The translations under genes were made by a program, and so were the position numbers. From an uncultured Acetatifactor sp. (GTDB lineage Bacteria > Bacillota > Clostridia > Lachnospirales > Lachnospiraceae), in the NCBI GenBank assembly GCA_910583845.1, contig CAJUAB010000017.1, positions 40,158 through 104,157 on the forward strand: 64,000 nt of DNA, read 5' to 3'. The first letter of the stretch is position 1. Every line of letters begins with the position of its first letter. Below are positions 1-9,062 of this stretch, in pieces. Below the pieces are notes generated by a model that was not told the DNA's origin, did not search any database, and worked only from the letters and a program-made list of their open reading frames with translations.

Positions 1-49
1 GGAGATTCTTCATCTTTTCCTCAAAACGTGCCTGTGTGTTTTCATCCAT
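1..49 (-). CDS. rpoD: RNA polymerase sigma factor RpoD, N-terminal 16 codons only
   Basis: Only the first 16 codons lie in the window; the gene runs off the left edge. The reading begins MDENTQARFEEKMKNL, which resembles the acidic, charged N-terminus of Clostridia RpoD, and an AAGGAAACC-type ribosome site lies just upstream. The main support is context: dgt, dnaG and rpoD in this order form the classical macromolecular-synthesis operon of Clostridia. The fragment itself is too short for a domain match, so the name rests on synteny. The 197 bases between it and dnaG hold no gene; an internal rpoD promoter could lie there but none was convincing. Confidence 0.6.
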   Translation of the reverse strand, partial: MDENTQARFEEKMKNL

Positions 50-246
50 CCTTACGGTTTCCTTTCTGATTTAAGTTACACATATCCCCTTACGATACCT
101 GAATTCCGGATTCTCCCGCGGCCTGTTCCGTTGCGGGCATAAATCCGGACACTCGCCGGGGCTACGCTGTATATGTTCCGTATATCGGTGCGCTGACACG
201 CTCCCATCTCACAGAAAGTAAGTGTGGCAGTACACTATTATTGACT

Positions 247-2019
247 TCATTCCAGTGAAATATGCGTTTTTGCCAGCTCTTCCAGGGCTTTCTTGCCCGA
301 AACCACCTTTCCTAACGCCGTCACGTCCGAGCCCAGCTGTGTGGTAAGATGCTCATAGCTGTTCTTTTTTACCGCGTACAAAATATCATGCAGAGCCTTC
401 TCCCGCTCCTGCCTGGTACTCAGCCGGGGCAGATTCGTGTTGAAAAGCTCCGCCACCTGACGCTGCTCCTCCTGATCCTGAAACATGCTGACAATGGCCG
501 CGGGCTGATACTGCCCCGCCTCCAGCTCCTGAAACAGCCGCTCCGCCACCTGACGGTACAGCTCTTCGGTAAAATCCTTCGCATCCACATAGCGGGCGAT
601 TTTCGGATAAATCGCCGGATCGTCCACGATCCAGGTCAGAAGCAGCCGCTGGGAACGTTTGCTGTTCTCCCCGGGCGTATTCTTTGGCTGCAGACCTGAT
701 TTGGGCCGCTCCGGGGGCCTGTCCACGCCGGTCTGCATGGCGTAGCTGCCCACCAGCCTGCGCAGGTTCTGGGGGCCGATGTGATATTTCTCCGCTATGG
801 CCTCCAGATAGTTTTCCCTCTCCACATCCACGGAAAAACCGCAGAGTTTTCTGGCGATCTCTTTATAAAACAACGTTTTGGACTCCGGGTCTTTCAGGTC
901 ATAATCCCTCTCCAGCATACGGATCTCGAAAAAGAAACTGTTTTCCGCCCGGGACACGCGCTCCTGAAAGGCCTCCCTGCCCAGATTCTTGATGAACTCG
1001 TCCGGGTCCTTGTATGGCTGCATGTCAATGATCCTGCCGGTAAGTCCCGCCTCCCGCAGAATGCCGATGCCCCGCAGAGCGGCCTTGACTCCCGCCCCGT
1101 CGCTGTCATAGGCCAGCAGCACACTGTCCGTATAGCGTTTCAGCAGCATGGCCTGCTCCGCGGTAAAGGCGGTCCCCAGAGAGGCCACCGCCTGGGTAAA
1201 ACCCGCCTGGTGCATGGCGATCACGTCCATATACCCCTCGCAGAGTATGATATTGCCGCTCCGGGCCGTGCGGGCAAAGTTCAGCCCGTAGAGATTGCGT
1301 CTTTTATCAAAAATCGGCGTTTCCGGGGAGTTCAGATACTTGGGCTCCCCCTGCCCCATAACGCGGCCCCCAAAGCCGATCACCTTTCCCCGGATGTCCT
1401 GAATGGGATACATCACCCGGTTCCAGAACTGACTCAGCAGGCCGGTCCGCTCATTGTAGCTTCCCAGCCCCGCCTCAATGATCAGCTTGTCCTCAAAGCC
1501 CTTCTGTTTCAGGTACTGGATCAGTCCCGCGCCGCTTTTGCCCGCGTATCCCAGGCCGAATCGGTGCATGGTCTCCTCTGTCAGGGCCCGCTCCGCCAGG
1601 TAGCGGTATCCCACCTGTCCCTGGGGACTGCGCAGCTGATAATAGAAAAAGGTCGCCGCCTCCCTGTTGACATCCAGAAGCCTCTGCCGGTGATTCTGCC
1701 TCTTTCGCTGCTCCTCGTCGTACTCCGCCTCCGGCAGCGTGACCCCCGCCCGCTGCGCCAGCATTTTCACGGCTTCCGGAAATGTATAATTTTCATAATT
1801 CATGACAAATGTATAGACATTGCCTCCCGCGCCGCAGCCAAAGCAATGATACATCTGCTTGGCCCCGTTGACGGAGAAGGAAGGTGTCTTCTCATTGTGA
1901 AAAGGACAGCAGCCCCAATGGTTCGCGCCCTTTTTCTGGAGCCGGACATATCCGGAAACCACATCCACAATGTCGTTTTTCAGCCTGATTTCCTCCACCA
2001 GTTCTTCCGGAAAAAACAT
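247..2019 (-). CDS. dnaG: DNA primase DnaG
   Basis: Makes the RNA primers for lagging-strand synthesis together with the DnaB helicase. The 590-residue length is normal. The CHC2 zinc finger is visible (C38-x2-H41, C59-x2-C62). A TOPRIM catalytic core follows at roughly residues 255-345, with the acidic stretch EGYMD and the later DSDGAG. The last ~140 residues are the usual divergent helicase-interaction domain. The ATG is preceded by GAGG at suitable spacing and lies 15 bases after the dgt stop, so dgt and dnaG are probably co-transcribed and lead into rpoD. No anomaly was seen. Confidence 0.97.
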   Translation of the reverse strand: MFFPEELVEEIRLKNDIVDVVSGYVRLQKKGANHWGCCPFHNEKTPSFSVNGAKQMYHCFGCGAGGNVYTFVMNYENYTFPEAVKMLAQRAGVTLPEAEYDEEQRKRQNHRQRLLDVNREAATFFYYQLRSPQGQVGYRYLAERALTEETMHRFGLGYAGKSGAGLIQYLKQKGFEDKLIIEAGLGSYNERTGLLSQFWNRVMYPIQDIRGKVIGFGGRVMGQGEPKYLNSPETPIFDKRRNLYGLNFARTARSGNIILCEGYMDVIAMHQAGFTQAVASLGTAFTAEQAMLLKRYTDSVLLAYDSDGAGVKAALRGIGILREAGLTGRIIDMQPYKDPDEFIKNLGREAFQERVSRAENSFFFEIRMLERDYDLKDPESKTLFYKEIARKLCGFSVDVERENYLEAIAEKYHIGPQNLRRLVGSYAMQTGVDRPPERPKSGLQPKNTPGENSKRSQRLLLTWIVDDPAIYPKIARYVDAKDFTEELYRQVAERLFQELEAGQYQPAAIVSMFQDQEEQRQVAELFNTNLPRLSTRQEREKALHDILYAVKKNSYEHLTTQLGSDVTALGKVVSGKKALEELAKTHISLE

Positions 2020-2034
2020 ACTGTATACCTCGCG

Positions 2035-3039
2035 CTATAAAATCCAGGACTTTGGTATGTAAAGCTCATCGTACTGGGAGATGGCAAACCGGTCGCTCAT
2101 GGCGCTTATATAATCGCAGACCACTTTCTCCCGGGGTTCTCCCTCCGAGATCAGGTTCAGATACTCCCGGGGCAGGTGGTCAATATGTCCCAGATAATAC
2201 TGATACAGCGTCTTGATCAGCGCCTCCGCCTTGCCCTCCTCCCCCTTGGCCACAGGGTTCTGATACACCCTCTGGAACATAAAGCACCGCAGCTTCTTCA
2301 TGGCCTGCTCCACCTCCGGAGACATGCGGATATCCGGCTGATCCACACTGTGAATCACAATATCATGGATAAAATGATCCAGCCGCTCACCGGTGGTAAA
2401 GCCAATCACTTCCCCGATCTCCGCCGGCACATCAGCCTCCGTGAGGATTCCCCCCCGAATGGCGTCGTCCATATCATGATGAATGTAGGCGATCTTATCG
2501 GACAGGCGCACGATCTTTCCTTCCAGTGTGTGAGGCGTGCCGCTGGTCTGGTGGTTCAGAATCCCATCCCGCACCTCGTAAGTCAGATTCAGCCCCTGCC
2601 CCTTTTTCTCCAGACGCTCCACCGTGCGGACGCTCTGCTGACTGTGTTCAAATCCAAAGGGACATACATCGTTCAGCGCCCGCTCACCCGCATGCCCGAA
2701 AGGCGTATGCCCCAGGTCATGCCCCAGCGCGATGGCCTCCACCAGATCCTCATTCAGTTTCAGCGCCTTGGCGATGGTGCGGGCATTCTGAGACACCTCC
2801 AGGGTATGGGTCAGACGGGTTCGGTAATGATCCCCTTCCGGTGCCAGAAACACCTGGGTCTTATCCTTCAGCCTGCGGAAGGACTTGCTGTGCAGAATCC
2901 GGTCCCTGTCCCGCTGAAAGACCGGTCTGATATCGCACTGCTCCTCGCTTCTCTCCCTGCCTCTGGAATTCATGCTCAAGGTGGCAAAAGGACTCAGATA
3001 CTCCTTTTCCCATCGCTCCAACCCCTCCCGTATTGTCAT
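2035..3039 (-). CDS. dgt: Deoxyguanosinetriphosphate triphosphohydrolase-like HD protein
   Basis: HD-superfamily dNTP triphosphohydrolase, which removes triphosphate from deoxynucleotides and influences dNTP pools. The metal-binding HD motif shows as GHDLGHTPFGHAGE, with an upstream histidine in RLTHTLEVSQ and a later helical HD-domain core. I chose the start at MTIREGLERW because this is the usual family N-terminus and AAAGG lies 9 bases upstream; MVQMTIREG at 3048 is an alternative three codons earlier. It gives 334 residues, typical of the short Firmicutes form. It heads the dnaG-rpoD operon, a conserved arrangement in Clostridia. Confidence 0.93.
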   Translation of the reverse strand: MTIREGLERWEKEYLSPFATLSMNSRGRERSEEQCDIRPVFQRDRDRILHSKSFRRLKDKTQVFLAPEGDHYRTRLTHTLEVSQNARTIAKALKLNEDLVEAIALGHDLGHTPFGHAGERALNDVCPFGFEHSQQSVRTVERLEKKGQGLNLTYEVRDGILNHQTSGTPHTLEGKIVRLSDKIAYIHHDMDDAIRGGILTEADVPAEIGEVIGFTTGERLDHFIHDIVIHSVDQPDIRMSPEVEQAMKKLRCFMFQRVYQNPVAKGEEGKAEALIKTLYQYYLGHIDHLPREYLNLISEGEPREKVVCDYISAMSDRFAISQYDELYIPKSWIL

Positions 3040-3143
3040 TTGCACCATGCCTTTCCGCAGCCGGTTTTGCGGACTGCATCCCGTCACACTGTTCTCCTAC
3101 TTCTTATATTCTGCAATTTTTCCTTAAATCCTTTTTCTTTTTC

Positions 3144-3173
3144 CGAAAAAGAATCCGGCTTTTGAACGCCGGA
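3144..3173 (-). terminator. Rho-independent terminator after the esterase operon
   Basis: Read on the minus strand, TCCGGC and GCCGGA form a stem with an 8-base loop, followed by TTCTTTTT. It lies downstream of the esterase stop and upstream of dgt, so it would separate the NUDIX-acyltransferase-DUF6320-esterase operon from the dgt-dnaG-rpoD operon. Confidence 0.75.
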
Positions 3174-3200
3174 CTCCTGGAACTTACGCATATGAACGGC

Positions 3201-3249
3201 CAGTTGCGAAACGCCTCCCGCAAGCGGCGGGAAAAACGTTTCGCAACTG
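3201..3249. repeat. Long perfect hairpin (13-bp outer stem)
   Basis: CAGTTGCGAAACG at 3201-3213 pairs exactly with CGTTTCGCAACTG at 3237-3249. A second inner stem (CCCGC with GCGGG) fills much of the loop, making a nested cruciform-like structure. No T-run follows on either strand, so it is not a canonical terminator. It sits 20 bases past the esterase stop and could be an mRNA 3'-end stabiliser or a REP-like element. Confidence 0.6.
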
Positions 3250-3271
3250 CCTGACGCAAATGAGAAGGCTG

Positions 3272-4174
3272 TCATCTGCAAATACTGTATATGAAATCCG
3301 CAATGGAATCCATGGCCCCATAAGCCGTCTTAAAGGGAGACATCTGAAATACATGCCACATCCCCTTGAAATGCTCGAACTTTACCGACACATGTTCCTC
3401 CAGCAGCCGCGTGTACAGCCGTCTGGCATCACTGTAGAGGATCTCGTTCTCACCCACCTGGATACAGACCGGAGGAAAATCCCTGTGGTCCCCAAAAAGC
3501 GGGGAGATCAGCGGATTCTCCAGATCCTGCCCCTGGGCGTAGGCCAGGATCATGCGGTCAATATACTCCGCGTTCAGCACCGGGTCCACCTCCGCCCGGG
3601 TCTGAAAGGACTCGCCCGAGGAAGTCAGGTCCGTCCAGGGGGACATGAGCACCAGCCCTCTTGGCAGCAGGCGCTTCTGTTCTTTCAATTGCAGCGCCAG
3701 AGCCAGGGCCAGATTCCCGCCCGCGGAATCTCCCGCCACAATCACTTCCCTGGCCCCATATCCCAGCAGCATCAGATAGTCCCATGCCTTCATGGCATCT
3801 TCCAGCGCCGCCGGACAGGGATGCTCCGGCGCCAGCCTGTAGTCAAAACACAGCACATCCATAAAAGTGGAGGACGCCAGCTTGGACGTCAGTGTGCGGG
3901 CATACTTACGGCTGCCTGTGGAATATCCTCCCCCGTGACAGTACAGAATCACATACTTTTTCATATGGGCACGGTTTATGGATACCCACTCGGCCTCCAT
4001 CTCCCCGATCCGGAACTCCTCATAATGGATTTCCCTGGTGTTGCCCAGAATTTCCCCAATATGGTTCTGGGACTGCCGATGCTTCTCAATATCCGTGTTC
4101 TCCACCAGACCGTGGGCTCTGCGGACCAGCTGCATCATGCGCTGGTTCCGGCTGTTTTCTTTCTTGTCTACCAT
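3272..4174 (-). CDS. Alpha/beta hydrolase, HSL-type esterase/lipase
   Basis: Carboxylester hydrolase of the hormone-sensitive-lipase family, probably cytoplasmic since there is no signal peptide. It has the oxyanion-hole HGGG motif (CHGGGYSTGS), the nucleophile elbow GDSAGG, a later aspartate region (VGENEILYSD) and a C-terminal histidine in GMWHVF, so the catalytic triad looks complete. Length of 300 residues is normal. It is the last gene of an operon with a DUF6320 membrane protein and a condensation-type acyltransferase. An esterase beside an ester-forming enzyme suggests shared handling of an acyl ester or lipid; the substrate cannot be read from the sequence. Confidence 0.9.
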   Translation of the reverse strand: MVDKKENSRNQRMMQLVRRAHGLVENTDIEKHRQSQNHIGEILGNTREIHYEEFRIGEMEAEWVSINRAHMKKYVILYCHGGGYSTGSRKYARTLTSKLASSTFMDVLCFDYRLAPEHPCPAALEDAMKAWDYLMLLGYGAREVIVAGDSAGGNLALALALQLKEQKRLLPRGLVLMSPWTDLTSSGESFQTRAEVDPVLNAEYIDRMILAYAQGQDLENPLISPLFGDHRDFPPVCIQVGENEILYSDARRLYTRLLEEHVSVKFEHFKGMWHVFQMSPFKTAYGAMDSIADFIYSICR

Positions 4175-4249
4175 TTTCTCTCCCGTTTTGTATCTGACTG
4201 TTGGAAATCTGCAAAAGAGGGCAATTTCCCATGTCCTTTTGCTGTTTTT

Positions 4250-4954
4250 CTAAAAGTGAAGTCTCCTGCGCACTTCGTTGCGCAGCCGCCTTCTGGACAA
4301 CACCGTGATCAGCATGGCATCCACACAGGCCGTCACGGTCAGCACCACCGCGGACCAGCTCAGGGCAATATGCCTTGCCACATACAGGTCGATCAGGATC
4401 TCCAGCCCCAGGCACAACAGGCCCACCGCGTTTACCACATACAGCGCGTTCGTCAGAAAGGAGCTGGGGAGGCTCCGGATACACACGGTAAGCAGCTCCG
4501 CTATAACCGTCGCCAGCAGTACGATGGGAAGTCCCAGCCCCCACATCCAGTCCTGGTCTGCCGTCAGAAAACTCAGCATAAACAGGTACAGTCCCGTCGC
4601 CACCCCGTCAAAAAGCAGGGACAGATAGATGGGCTGACGGCTGTCAATCACAAGCGGAATCATCATGACCCAGAGCAGCAGACAGGCCCCGATGACTGCC
4701 AGAGACCAGGCCACCCCGGTAAACACCAGCAGATTCAGCAGGCCGCAGGCCACCGCGGTTGCCCCCAGAATGCTGGTAGTCAATATGCCCAGATCCTTGC
4801 GCCGGATGGTCTCCACCGCCCCTTTCTCCGCGGGAAAGGGAGATGGCTTTTTGAGTCCGGCAAGCTCCCTGGGGTTCATCACCGGCGTGTTGCACAGCGG
4901 ACATTCCTCCAGCGCGCCGTCCAGTTCTACCCCGCAATTTACACAATATGACAT
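4250..4954 (-). CDS. DUF6320-type membrane protein with N-terminal zinc ribbon
   Basis: A 234-residue protein of unknown function. The N-terminus has a treble-clef-like zinc ribbon (C4, C7, C18, C21). After a basic linker, about six hydrophobic segments fill residues 55-215 and the tail is arginine-rich (RRRLRNEVRRRL), consistent with an inner-membrane protein with cytoplasmic ends. This architecture matches the DUF6320 family, which from general knowledge occurs beside an alcohol-acetyltransferase-like gene and an esterase in gut Clostridia; both neighbours are present here at 20 and 75 bases. It may anchor or recruit the acyltransferase to the membrane, which is inference from synteny only. 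Confidence 0.8.
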   Translation of the reverse strand: MSYCVNCGVELDGALEECPLCNTPVMNPRELAGLKKPSPFPAEKGAVETIRRKDLGILTTSILGATAVACGLLNLLVFTGVAWSLAVIGACLLLWVMMIPLVIDSRQPIYLSLLFDGVATGLYLFMLSFLTADQDWMWGLGLPIVLLATVIAELLTVCIRSLPSSFLTNALYVVNAVGLLCLGLEILIDLYVARHIALSWSAVVLTVTACVDAMLITVLSRRRLRNEVRRRLHF

Positions 4955-4973
4955 AGTTTTACATCCTTTCCCG

Positions 4974-6275
4974 TCAAAGAACCTCTGTACTGCGGTTGCT
5001 CTCTATCTTCACATGAATCCCGTCCTGCACCAGCTTCCGGAAAAAACAGCGCTCCACATCCGCCTCAATGATGCTGCTGGCAAAATTGATGGTCAGCACA
5101 TCCCCGAAACTGATAATGGCACAGTTGGTCCTGGAGGAAAATGGCTGCCCCATATAGATGTCAAAGCGCTCAATATAAGGCTTCATGGCTCCCGGCACTT
5201 GCAACGCGCCCATATTGGTGAGTCCCGCGGAGGAGTTTTTGTCCTGCACCTTGGTATAGAACTGCCGTACCACAAAATCCTTGATAAACAGCGGCACCAC
5301 CCGGATCAGGGGATTGCGCTGTGTCTCGGCGTTGGTGGTAATGTCTCCCCGCAGCAGCTTCTCGTTCAGATAATACTGCATATAATGACGCACCTGTTCC
5401 ACAATCTCCGGAAAGGTGTAGTCCCCCAGCCGGGGGTCCACTCCCGGATAAATCATGGTAATAAAATTCCGCAGAGTCCTGGATGGGAAAAATCTGCGCA
5501 GATTCACCGGCATGGCTATCTTCACCGGGCGTTGTCTGCGGCTCTTTTCCTGTTCCTGTTTCTGCAGCAGGGCATGGATCAGCACGGCATTGAGATATTC
5601 CGTCACCGTGGCGTTGTAACGCCTGGCTACCTGTATCACCTGACTCACCGACATAATCCCGTCTATGATATTCAGGGTATAAAAGGGCTCCATGGTCCCC
5701 CTGACCCTGTAAGTCTTCTCCCCCGGTCTGGGCGGGCAGACCCTGGCGTTGGCATAGCGCATGTAGGCGTCCTCCAGCTCCTCCGGGTCCGGCCGGCTTC
5801 CGATATCCAGCACAAAGCCCTCGGGGCGTATCCGGGCTTCGTATTTCAGACGCAGATACTGCGCCGTCACCGTCATCAGCAGGCACATACCGCCGGTGCC
5901 GTCCCCCAGACTGTGATGCGCCTCCAGGGCAATCCGTCCCCCATAATAGTAAAATCGCACCAGATAGCGGTTATTTCCCTTAAAATGCATGGGCTGGCAG
6001 GGATTTCTTACATCCGGCTGCACAAAGGGACCCGGTCGGTTGTTGGGTTCCAGATAACGCCAGAACACGCCTTTGCGTATGGCGGCCTTGTAGGTGGGAA
6101 AGCGGGGCATGACCTGGTCCACTGCCTGTTGCAGCACCACCGGGTCCACCTCCTCTTTCAGCAACACCGACAGGCGGTACACGGAGGAAAAATCTCTCCG
6201 CTGCAAGGTAGGGTAAACAATGGCCGACAGATCCAGCCGATACCAATCTTCTGTACGCTTTTGCTCTATGACCAT
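4974..6275 (-). CDS. Condensation/alcohol-acetyltransferase-like acyltransferase
   Basis: A 433-residue member of the CoA-dependent acyltransferase / NRPS-condensation superfamily, often labelled alcohol acetyltransferase in Clostridia. The signature HHxxxDG is intact (H120-H121-SLG-D125-G126), and the fold's second half ends with the usual GxxLTINFASS-like strand (DVLTINFASS). The start at 6275 is fixed by AGGAG seven to nine bases upstream; the frame stays open further upstream but would overlap the NUDIX gene. It lies 20 bases before the DUF6320 gene, so the two are likely translated from one mRNA. Acyl donor and acceptor are unknown; an O-acyl transfer reaction is expected from the family. 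Confidence 0.85.
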   Translation of the reverse strand: MVIEQKRTEDWYRLDLSAIVYPTLQRRDFSSVYRLSVLLKEEVDPVVLQQAVDQVMPRFPTYKAAIRKGVFWRYLEPNNRPGPFVQPDVRNPCQPMHFKGNNRYLVRFYYYGGRIALEAHHSLGDGTGGMCLLMTVTAQYLRLKYEARIRPEGFVLDIGSRPDPEELEDAYMRYANARVCPPRPGEKTYRVRGTMEPFYTLNIIDGIMSVSQVIQVARRYNATVTEYLNAVLIHALLQKQEQEKSRRQRPVKIAMPVNLRRFFPSRTLRNFITMIYPGVDPRLGDYTFPEIVEQVRHYMQYYLNEKLLRGDITTNAETQRNPLIRVVPLFIKDFVVRQFYTKVQDKNSSAGLTNMGALQVPGAMKPYIERFDIYMGQPFSSRTNCAIISFGDVLTINFASSIIEADVERCFFRKLVQDGIHVKIESNRSTEVL

Positions 6276-6346
6276 TGGGTTTTCTCCTAATAAAATCGCT
6301 GCGCAATAGCTCTGAAGGGCAAAGTCCCTGCGCGATGGCTCTTCCC

Positions 6347-6964
6347 TCAGATTTCGTCTGTGAAGGCCAGGGGGTCTTCCTCGCTGCTGTGGATAAAATG
6401 CATCAGCATATAGGCGCACATAATAGCCACATTCTCCTCCCGCAGTATCCGCCTGCACTCCTCCCTGTCCGCCAGAACGATCTGAATGTCCTCTGTGTCC
6501 TCCTGGTGGCTGTTGTTGGGAACCCCTTCGCAGTAACCGTATACCGTGCCGCAGCACTCGTCAGTCATGCCCACCGTGGTATAATAGGGTCTGGCATAGG
6601 CGGCATGCACCTTTTTGGGAGTGAATTTCAGTCCGGTTTCCTCATAGATCTCCCTGACACCGGCCTCAAACATATCCTCCCCCTCCTCCACAAGTCCCGC
6701 GGGAAACTCATAGATGTAATCGTTGATGGGATACCGGAACTGACGGACCAGCACCACCCTGTCCTTCTTCTCCCCGTAGACGCCGTAGATGATCACCCCG
6801 TCCGAACGCCCATCGTGGCACAGCGCCTTCAAATCCTGCTGGTCTCTGGCCCGGGAAGCCACAAAGTAGGGAGTAGTCACCCCGTCCCTGTGCTCCGCCT
6901 CAAACTCATAGAGATTGAGAAATCTGTTATCCGTCTGTTTTCTGATCTGCTTTACCCTGTTCAT
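6347..6964 (-). CDS. NUDIX hydrolase (ADP-ribose pyrophosphatase-like)
   Basis: Hydrolyses a nucleoside diphosphate linked to another group X. The Nudix box is complete: glycine, five residues, E, seven residues, then REIYEETGL, giving the metal-binding REUxEExGU core. The strand order and the phrase VVLVRQFRYPINDYIYEFPAGLVE resemble ADP-sugar pyrophosphatases (NudF/ADPRase type). Length of 205 residues is normal. It is the first gene before the acyltransferase, 71 bases away on the same strand; co-transcription is likely but functional linkage is unclear. Confidence 0.92.
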   Translation of the reverse strand: MNRVKQIRKQTDNRFLNLYEFEAEHRDGVTTPYFVASRARDQQDLKALCHDGRSDGVIIYGVYGEKKDRVVLVRQFRYPINDYIYEFPAGLVEEGEDMFEAGVREIYEETGLKFTPKKVHAAYARPYYTTVGMTDECCGTVYGYCEGVPNNSHQEDTEDIQIVLADREECRRILREENVAIMCAYMLMHFIHSSEEDPLAFTDEI

Positions 6965-7049
6965 CCGCCTGTTCCCTCTTTCCTGTTATTATGGCCAAAA
7001 CAGCCGCTAAACTTACCTTGCCTGTGTATATTCTGAGCCTGACTCAAAA

Positions 7050-7640
7050 TCAGAAAATGGATTTCCGGTATAAATCATATATGTCGATGTTTTTTTCGAC
7101 AAATGCGTCTATCAGTCTCTGATAACCGTTTTCCCGCATAAATCCATATTCCTTTTCCGATATCGGATTTATCATCAGCCACGTGATAACACGATTATCC
7201 GTTTCTATTATCCCCAGATCATGATGAAGCGAAAACGGCGGAATTAACAGAATGTGTTTCATATCAATATTGGGCTGATAGATCGGAATGATGTCCTTAT
7301 AGACCTCATATGGATGCGCCCGCACCCGGCCCTTTATCATGGCAAACGCGCAGGTGGACAAAAGGCCGTCAAACCAGTTGTTTCTGCTGTCGCAAATCCC
7401 CATAAACTCAACATTCAGTTCCCGGTTATCCGCCGTCAGCAGATTTTCACACCGGAATACGCCTGCCGTCGAGTAAGAGGTGACTCCGGCAAAGGGACTG
7501 TCCGGACATCTCACGATCTCCACGCAGGCCCGTTCATCCTCCGATACAAAGTTGCTCACCTGAACCGGCTTTTCAAAAACTTCTTCTATACGCTGTAATA
7601 CCAATTGTTTTTGCCTCATATCCGGGCTGACCTGCTCCAT
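7050..7640 (-). CDS. Suppressor-of-fused (SUFU) domain protein
   Basis: A 196-residue cytoplasmic protein resembling the bacterial suppressor-of-fused-like family, recognised from the CAFAMIKGRVRAHPYEVYKD and LLIPPFSLHHD blocks and the late INPISEKEYGF. Function in bacteria is not established; related proteins sometimes act as immunity proteins in polymorphic-toxin loci, but no toxin gene is visible nearby. I placed the start at MEQVSPDMRQ because GGGGAG lies 9 bases upstream; the frame is open to 7715. It stands alone, 129 bases from the serpin gene. Confidence 0.75.
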   Translation of the reverse strand: MEQVSPDMRQKQLVLQRIEEVFEKPVQVSNFVSEDERACVEIVRCPDSPFAGVTSYSTAGVFRCENLLTADNRELNVEFMGICDSRNNWFDGLLSTCAFAMIKGRVRAHPYEVYKDIIPIYQPNIDMKHILLIPPFSLHHDLGIIETDNRVITWLMINPISEKEYGFMRENGYQRLIDAFVEKNIDIYDLYRKSIF

Positions 7641-7768
7641 ACCTGTCATCTCCCCATTCCACAGTGTACCGGAATCCAACACTTTGCGCCGTAACTTTGA
7701 TCTCCTGTCTATCATACCAGATATTCCACGGAAAAAAAAGCCAAATATCTATAATGTCGCATTTTACT

Positions 7769-9034
7769 TCACCCGGGGTCATCCATAATACCCACAAACA
7801 GCGGTACCTGCGTCTCCAGGTCCAGGATCATATAGACAAAAGGATGGTCCAGATACATTTCCACCGGTTCCTCCGCAGGCATTCCGCTTCCCGCGCACAT
7901 CTCCACTATAGTCACGGCCCCCGCCCTGACCCCGTCCTCACTCAGTTCCATCACCGCTTTCTGGCGCACCAGGCTTATGTAAAGAGGCGCGCCCGTCTCA
8001 TCCGTACCCAGGCCGGAGAAATCCGCCCGCCCCGGATCAAAAGCCCGCTCCACCCCCAGATCCCCCAGAAGATCATTGAGATTCTGATCGCAGGTCACTT
8101 TGAATCGGGGCAGGGAAAGATTCATCAGCTTCTCCTCCTGCCCCTCCAGCAGGTCCGCGACCTGTCCGGGCGTCAGTCGGCTGCACAGCTCCCTGACCGT
8201 CTGCCCCGCCCGGGGGCGTATGGCCAGAAACACCAGTTTTTCTCCCTGTAACGGCAGGATCACCCCATCCATATCCGTATCCGCCACATAGGCCAGATAC
8301 GTCAGGCCCTTGCGCATGGTCTGTACCTGTTTTTCTCCGCCGTCCTCCCGGTACCAGGTCTGCTCGCGGGTGGCATAGCCTTCAAAGCGGTACTGCCAGT
8401 CCGCCTCCAGATATAGCGCGTTCAGCAGGGCCAGACGAGCTTCCTCTTTCAGAGGCTGCGTCAGGAAATCCTTTACCAATCCCCTGGTATGCCCCTCCGC
8501 CCAGGTGTTGACAGCTTTCATCGCCTGCTGGGAACTCAGGTCCGCGCTGTAGACCTCCCCCCTGTAGACCTCCTGAATTTCTGTCAGCCAATCCGCATCC
8601 GCCGCCAGCCGCTGATCCAGCCAGGCGGAATTAGCCAATTCCAGTTCTACCCCCTCCCTGCTTAAAAGCGCCGCCATACACCTGCCCGCCAGAGTCTCAT
8701 GCTCTTCTCCCAGCAGCTGATAAAACTCCTCCTTCGTCTCCTCACGGGCCCCCACGGCCGCCATGGACAGGGCCATATAGGCGGAGACGGGAGACAGCAG
8801 CGGGTTCTCCCACTCCGTCCGCGCAGATGCCTCCGTCATCAGTTTGTAAGAAAATTCCCGGACACTCTCGTCCATCACCGCTTCCTCCCCCGAGTTGTCC
8901 GCTCCGTCCCGGTATACATCCGAATCGGCAGTCAGCAATTCCACTCCTCTTATGTCTTCCGGTCTGTCGCCGCAGCCTGTAACCAAAACGGCGGTCAACA
9001 CCATTCCCGACAACCATTTCCACTGTTTTTTCAT
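7769..9034 (-). CDS. Serpin family lipoprotein (copy 1)
   Basis: Serine/cysteine protease inhibitor fold. The N-terminus is a lipoprotein signal with lipobox LVTGC (Cys21), so the mature inhibitor should be anchored on the outer face of the membrane. The serpin body covers about residues 60-421, including the NSAW strand, VNTWAEGHTRG, NALYLEADW and the C-terminal HPFVYMILDLETQVPLFVG signature. The reactive-centre hinge is off consensus (EDGVRAGAVT where EKGTEAAAVT is usual): P13 is Arg and P11 Gly, so loop insertion and classical inhibition are less certain than in the neighbour. It lies 28 bases downstream of a second serpin gene, evidently a tandem duplicate that has diverged. Confidence 0.92.
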   Translation of the reverse strand: MKKQWKWLSGMVLTAVLVTGCGDRPEDIRGVELLTADSDVYRDGADNSGEEAVMDESVREFSYKLMTEASARTEWENPLLSPVSAYMALSMAAVGAREETKEEFYQLLGEEHETLAGRCMAALLSREGVELELANSAWLDQRLAADADWLTEIQEVYRGEVYSADLSSQQAMKAVNTWAEGHTRGLVKDFLTQPLKEEARLALLNALYLEADWQYRFEGYATREQTWYREDGGEKQVQTMRKGLTYLAYVADTDMDGVILPLQGEKLVFLAIRPRAGQTVRELCSRLTPGQVADLLEGQEEKLMNLSLPRFKVTCDQNLNDLLGDLGVERAFDPGRADFSGLGTDETGAPLYISLVRQKAVMELSEDGVRAGAVTIVEMCAGSGMPAEEPVEMYLDHPFVYMILDLETQVPLFVGIMDDPG

Positions 9035-9062
9035 GCTCTCCTCACTATCTATAGAACCCTAT

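Noticed and set aside
781..2040. 419-codon plus-strand frame opposite dnaG
   Set aside because: Exactly antisense to a complete DnaG with conserved motifs; no ribosome site and no protein-like domains. The long antisense frame reflects GC-rich codon bias.
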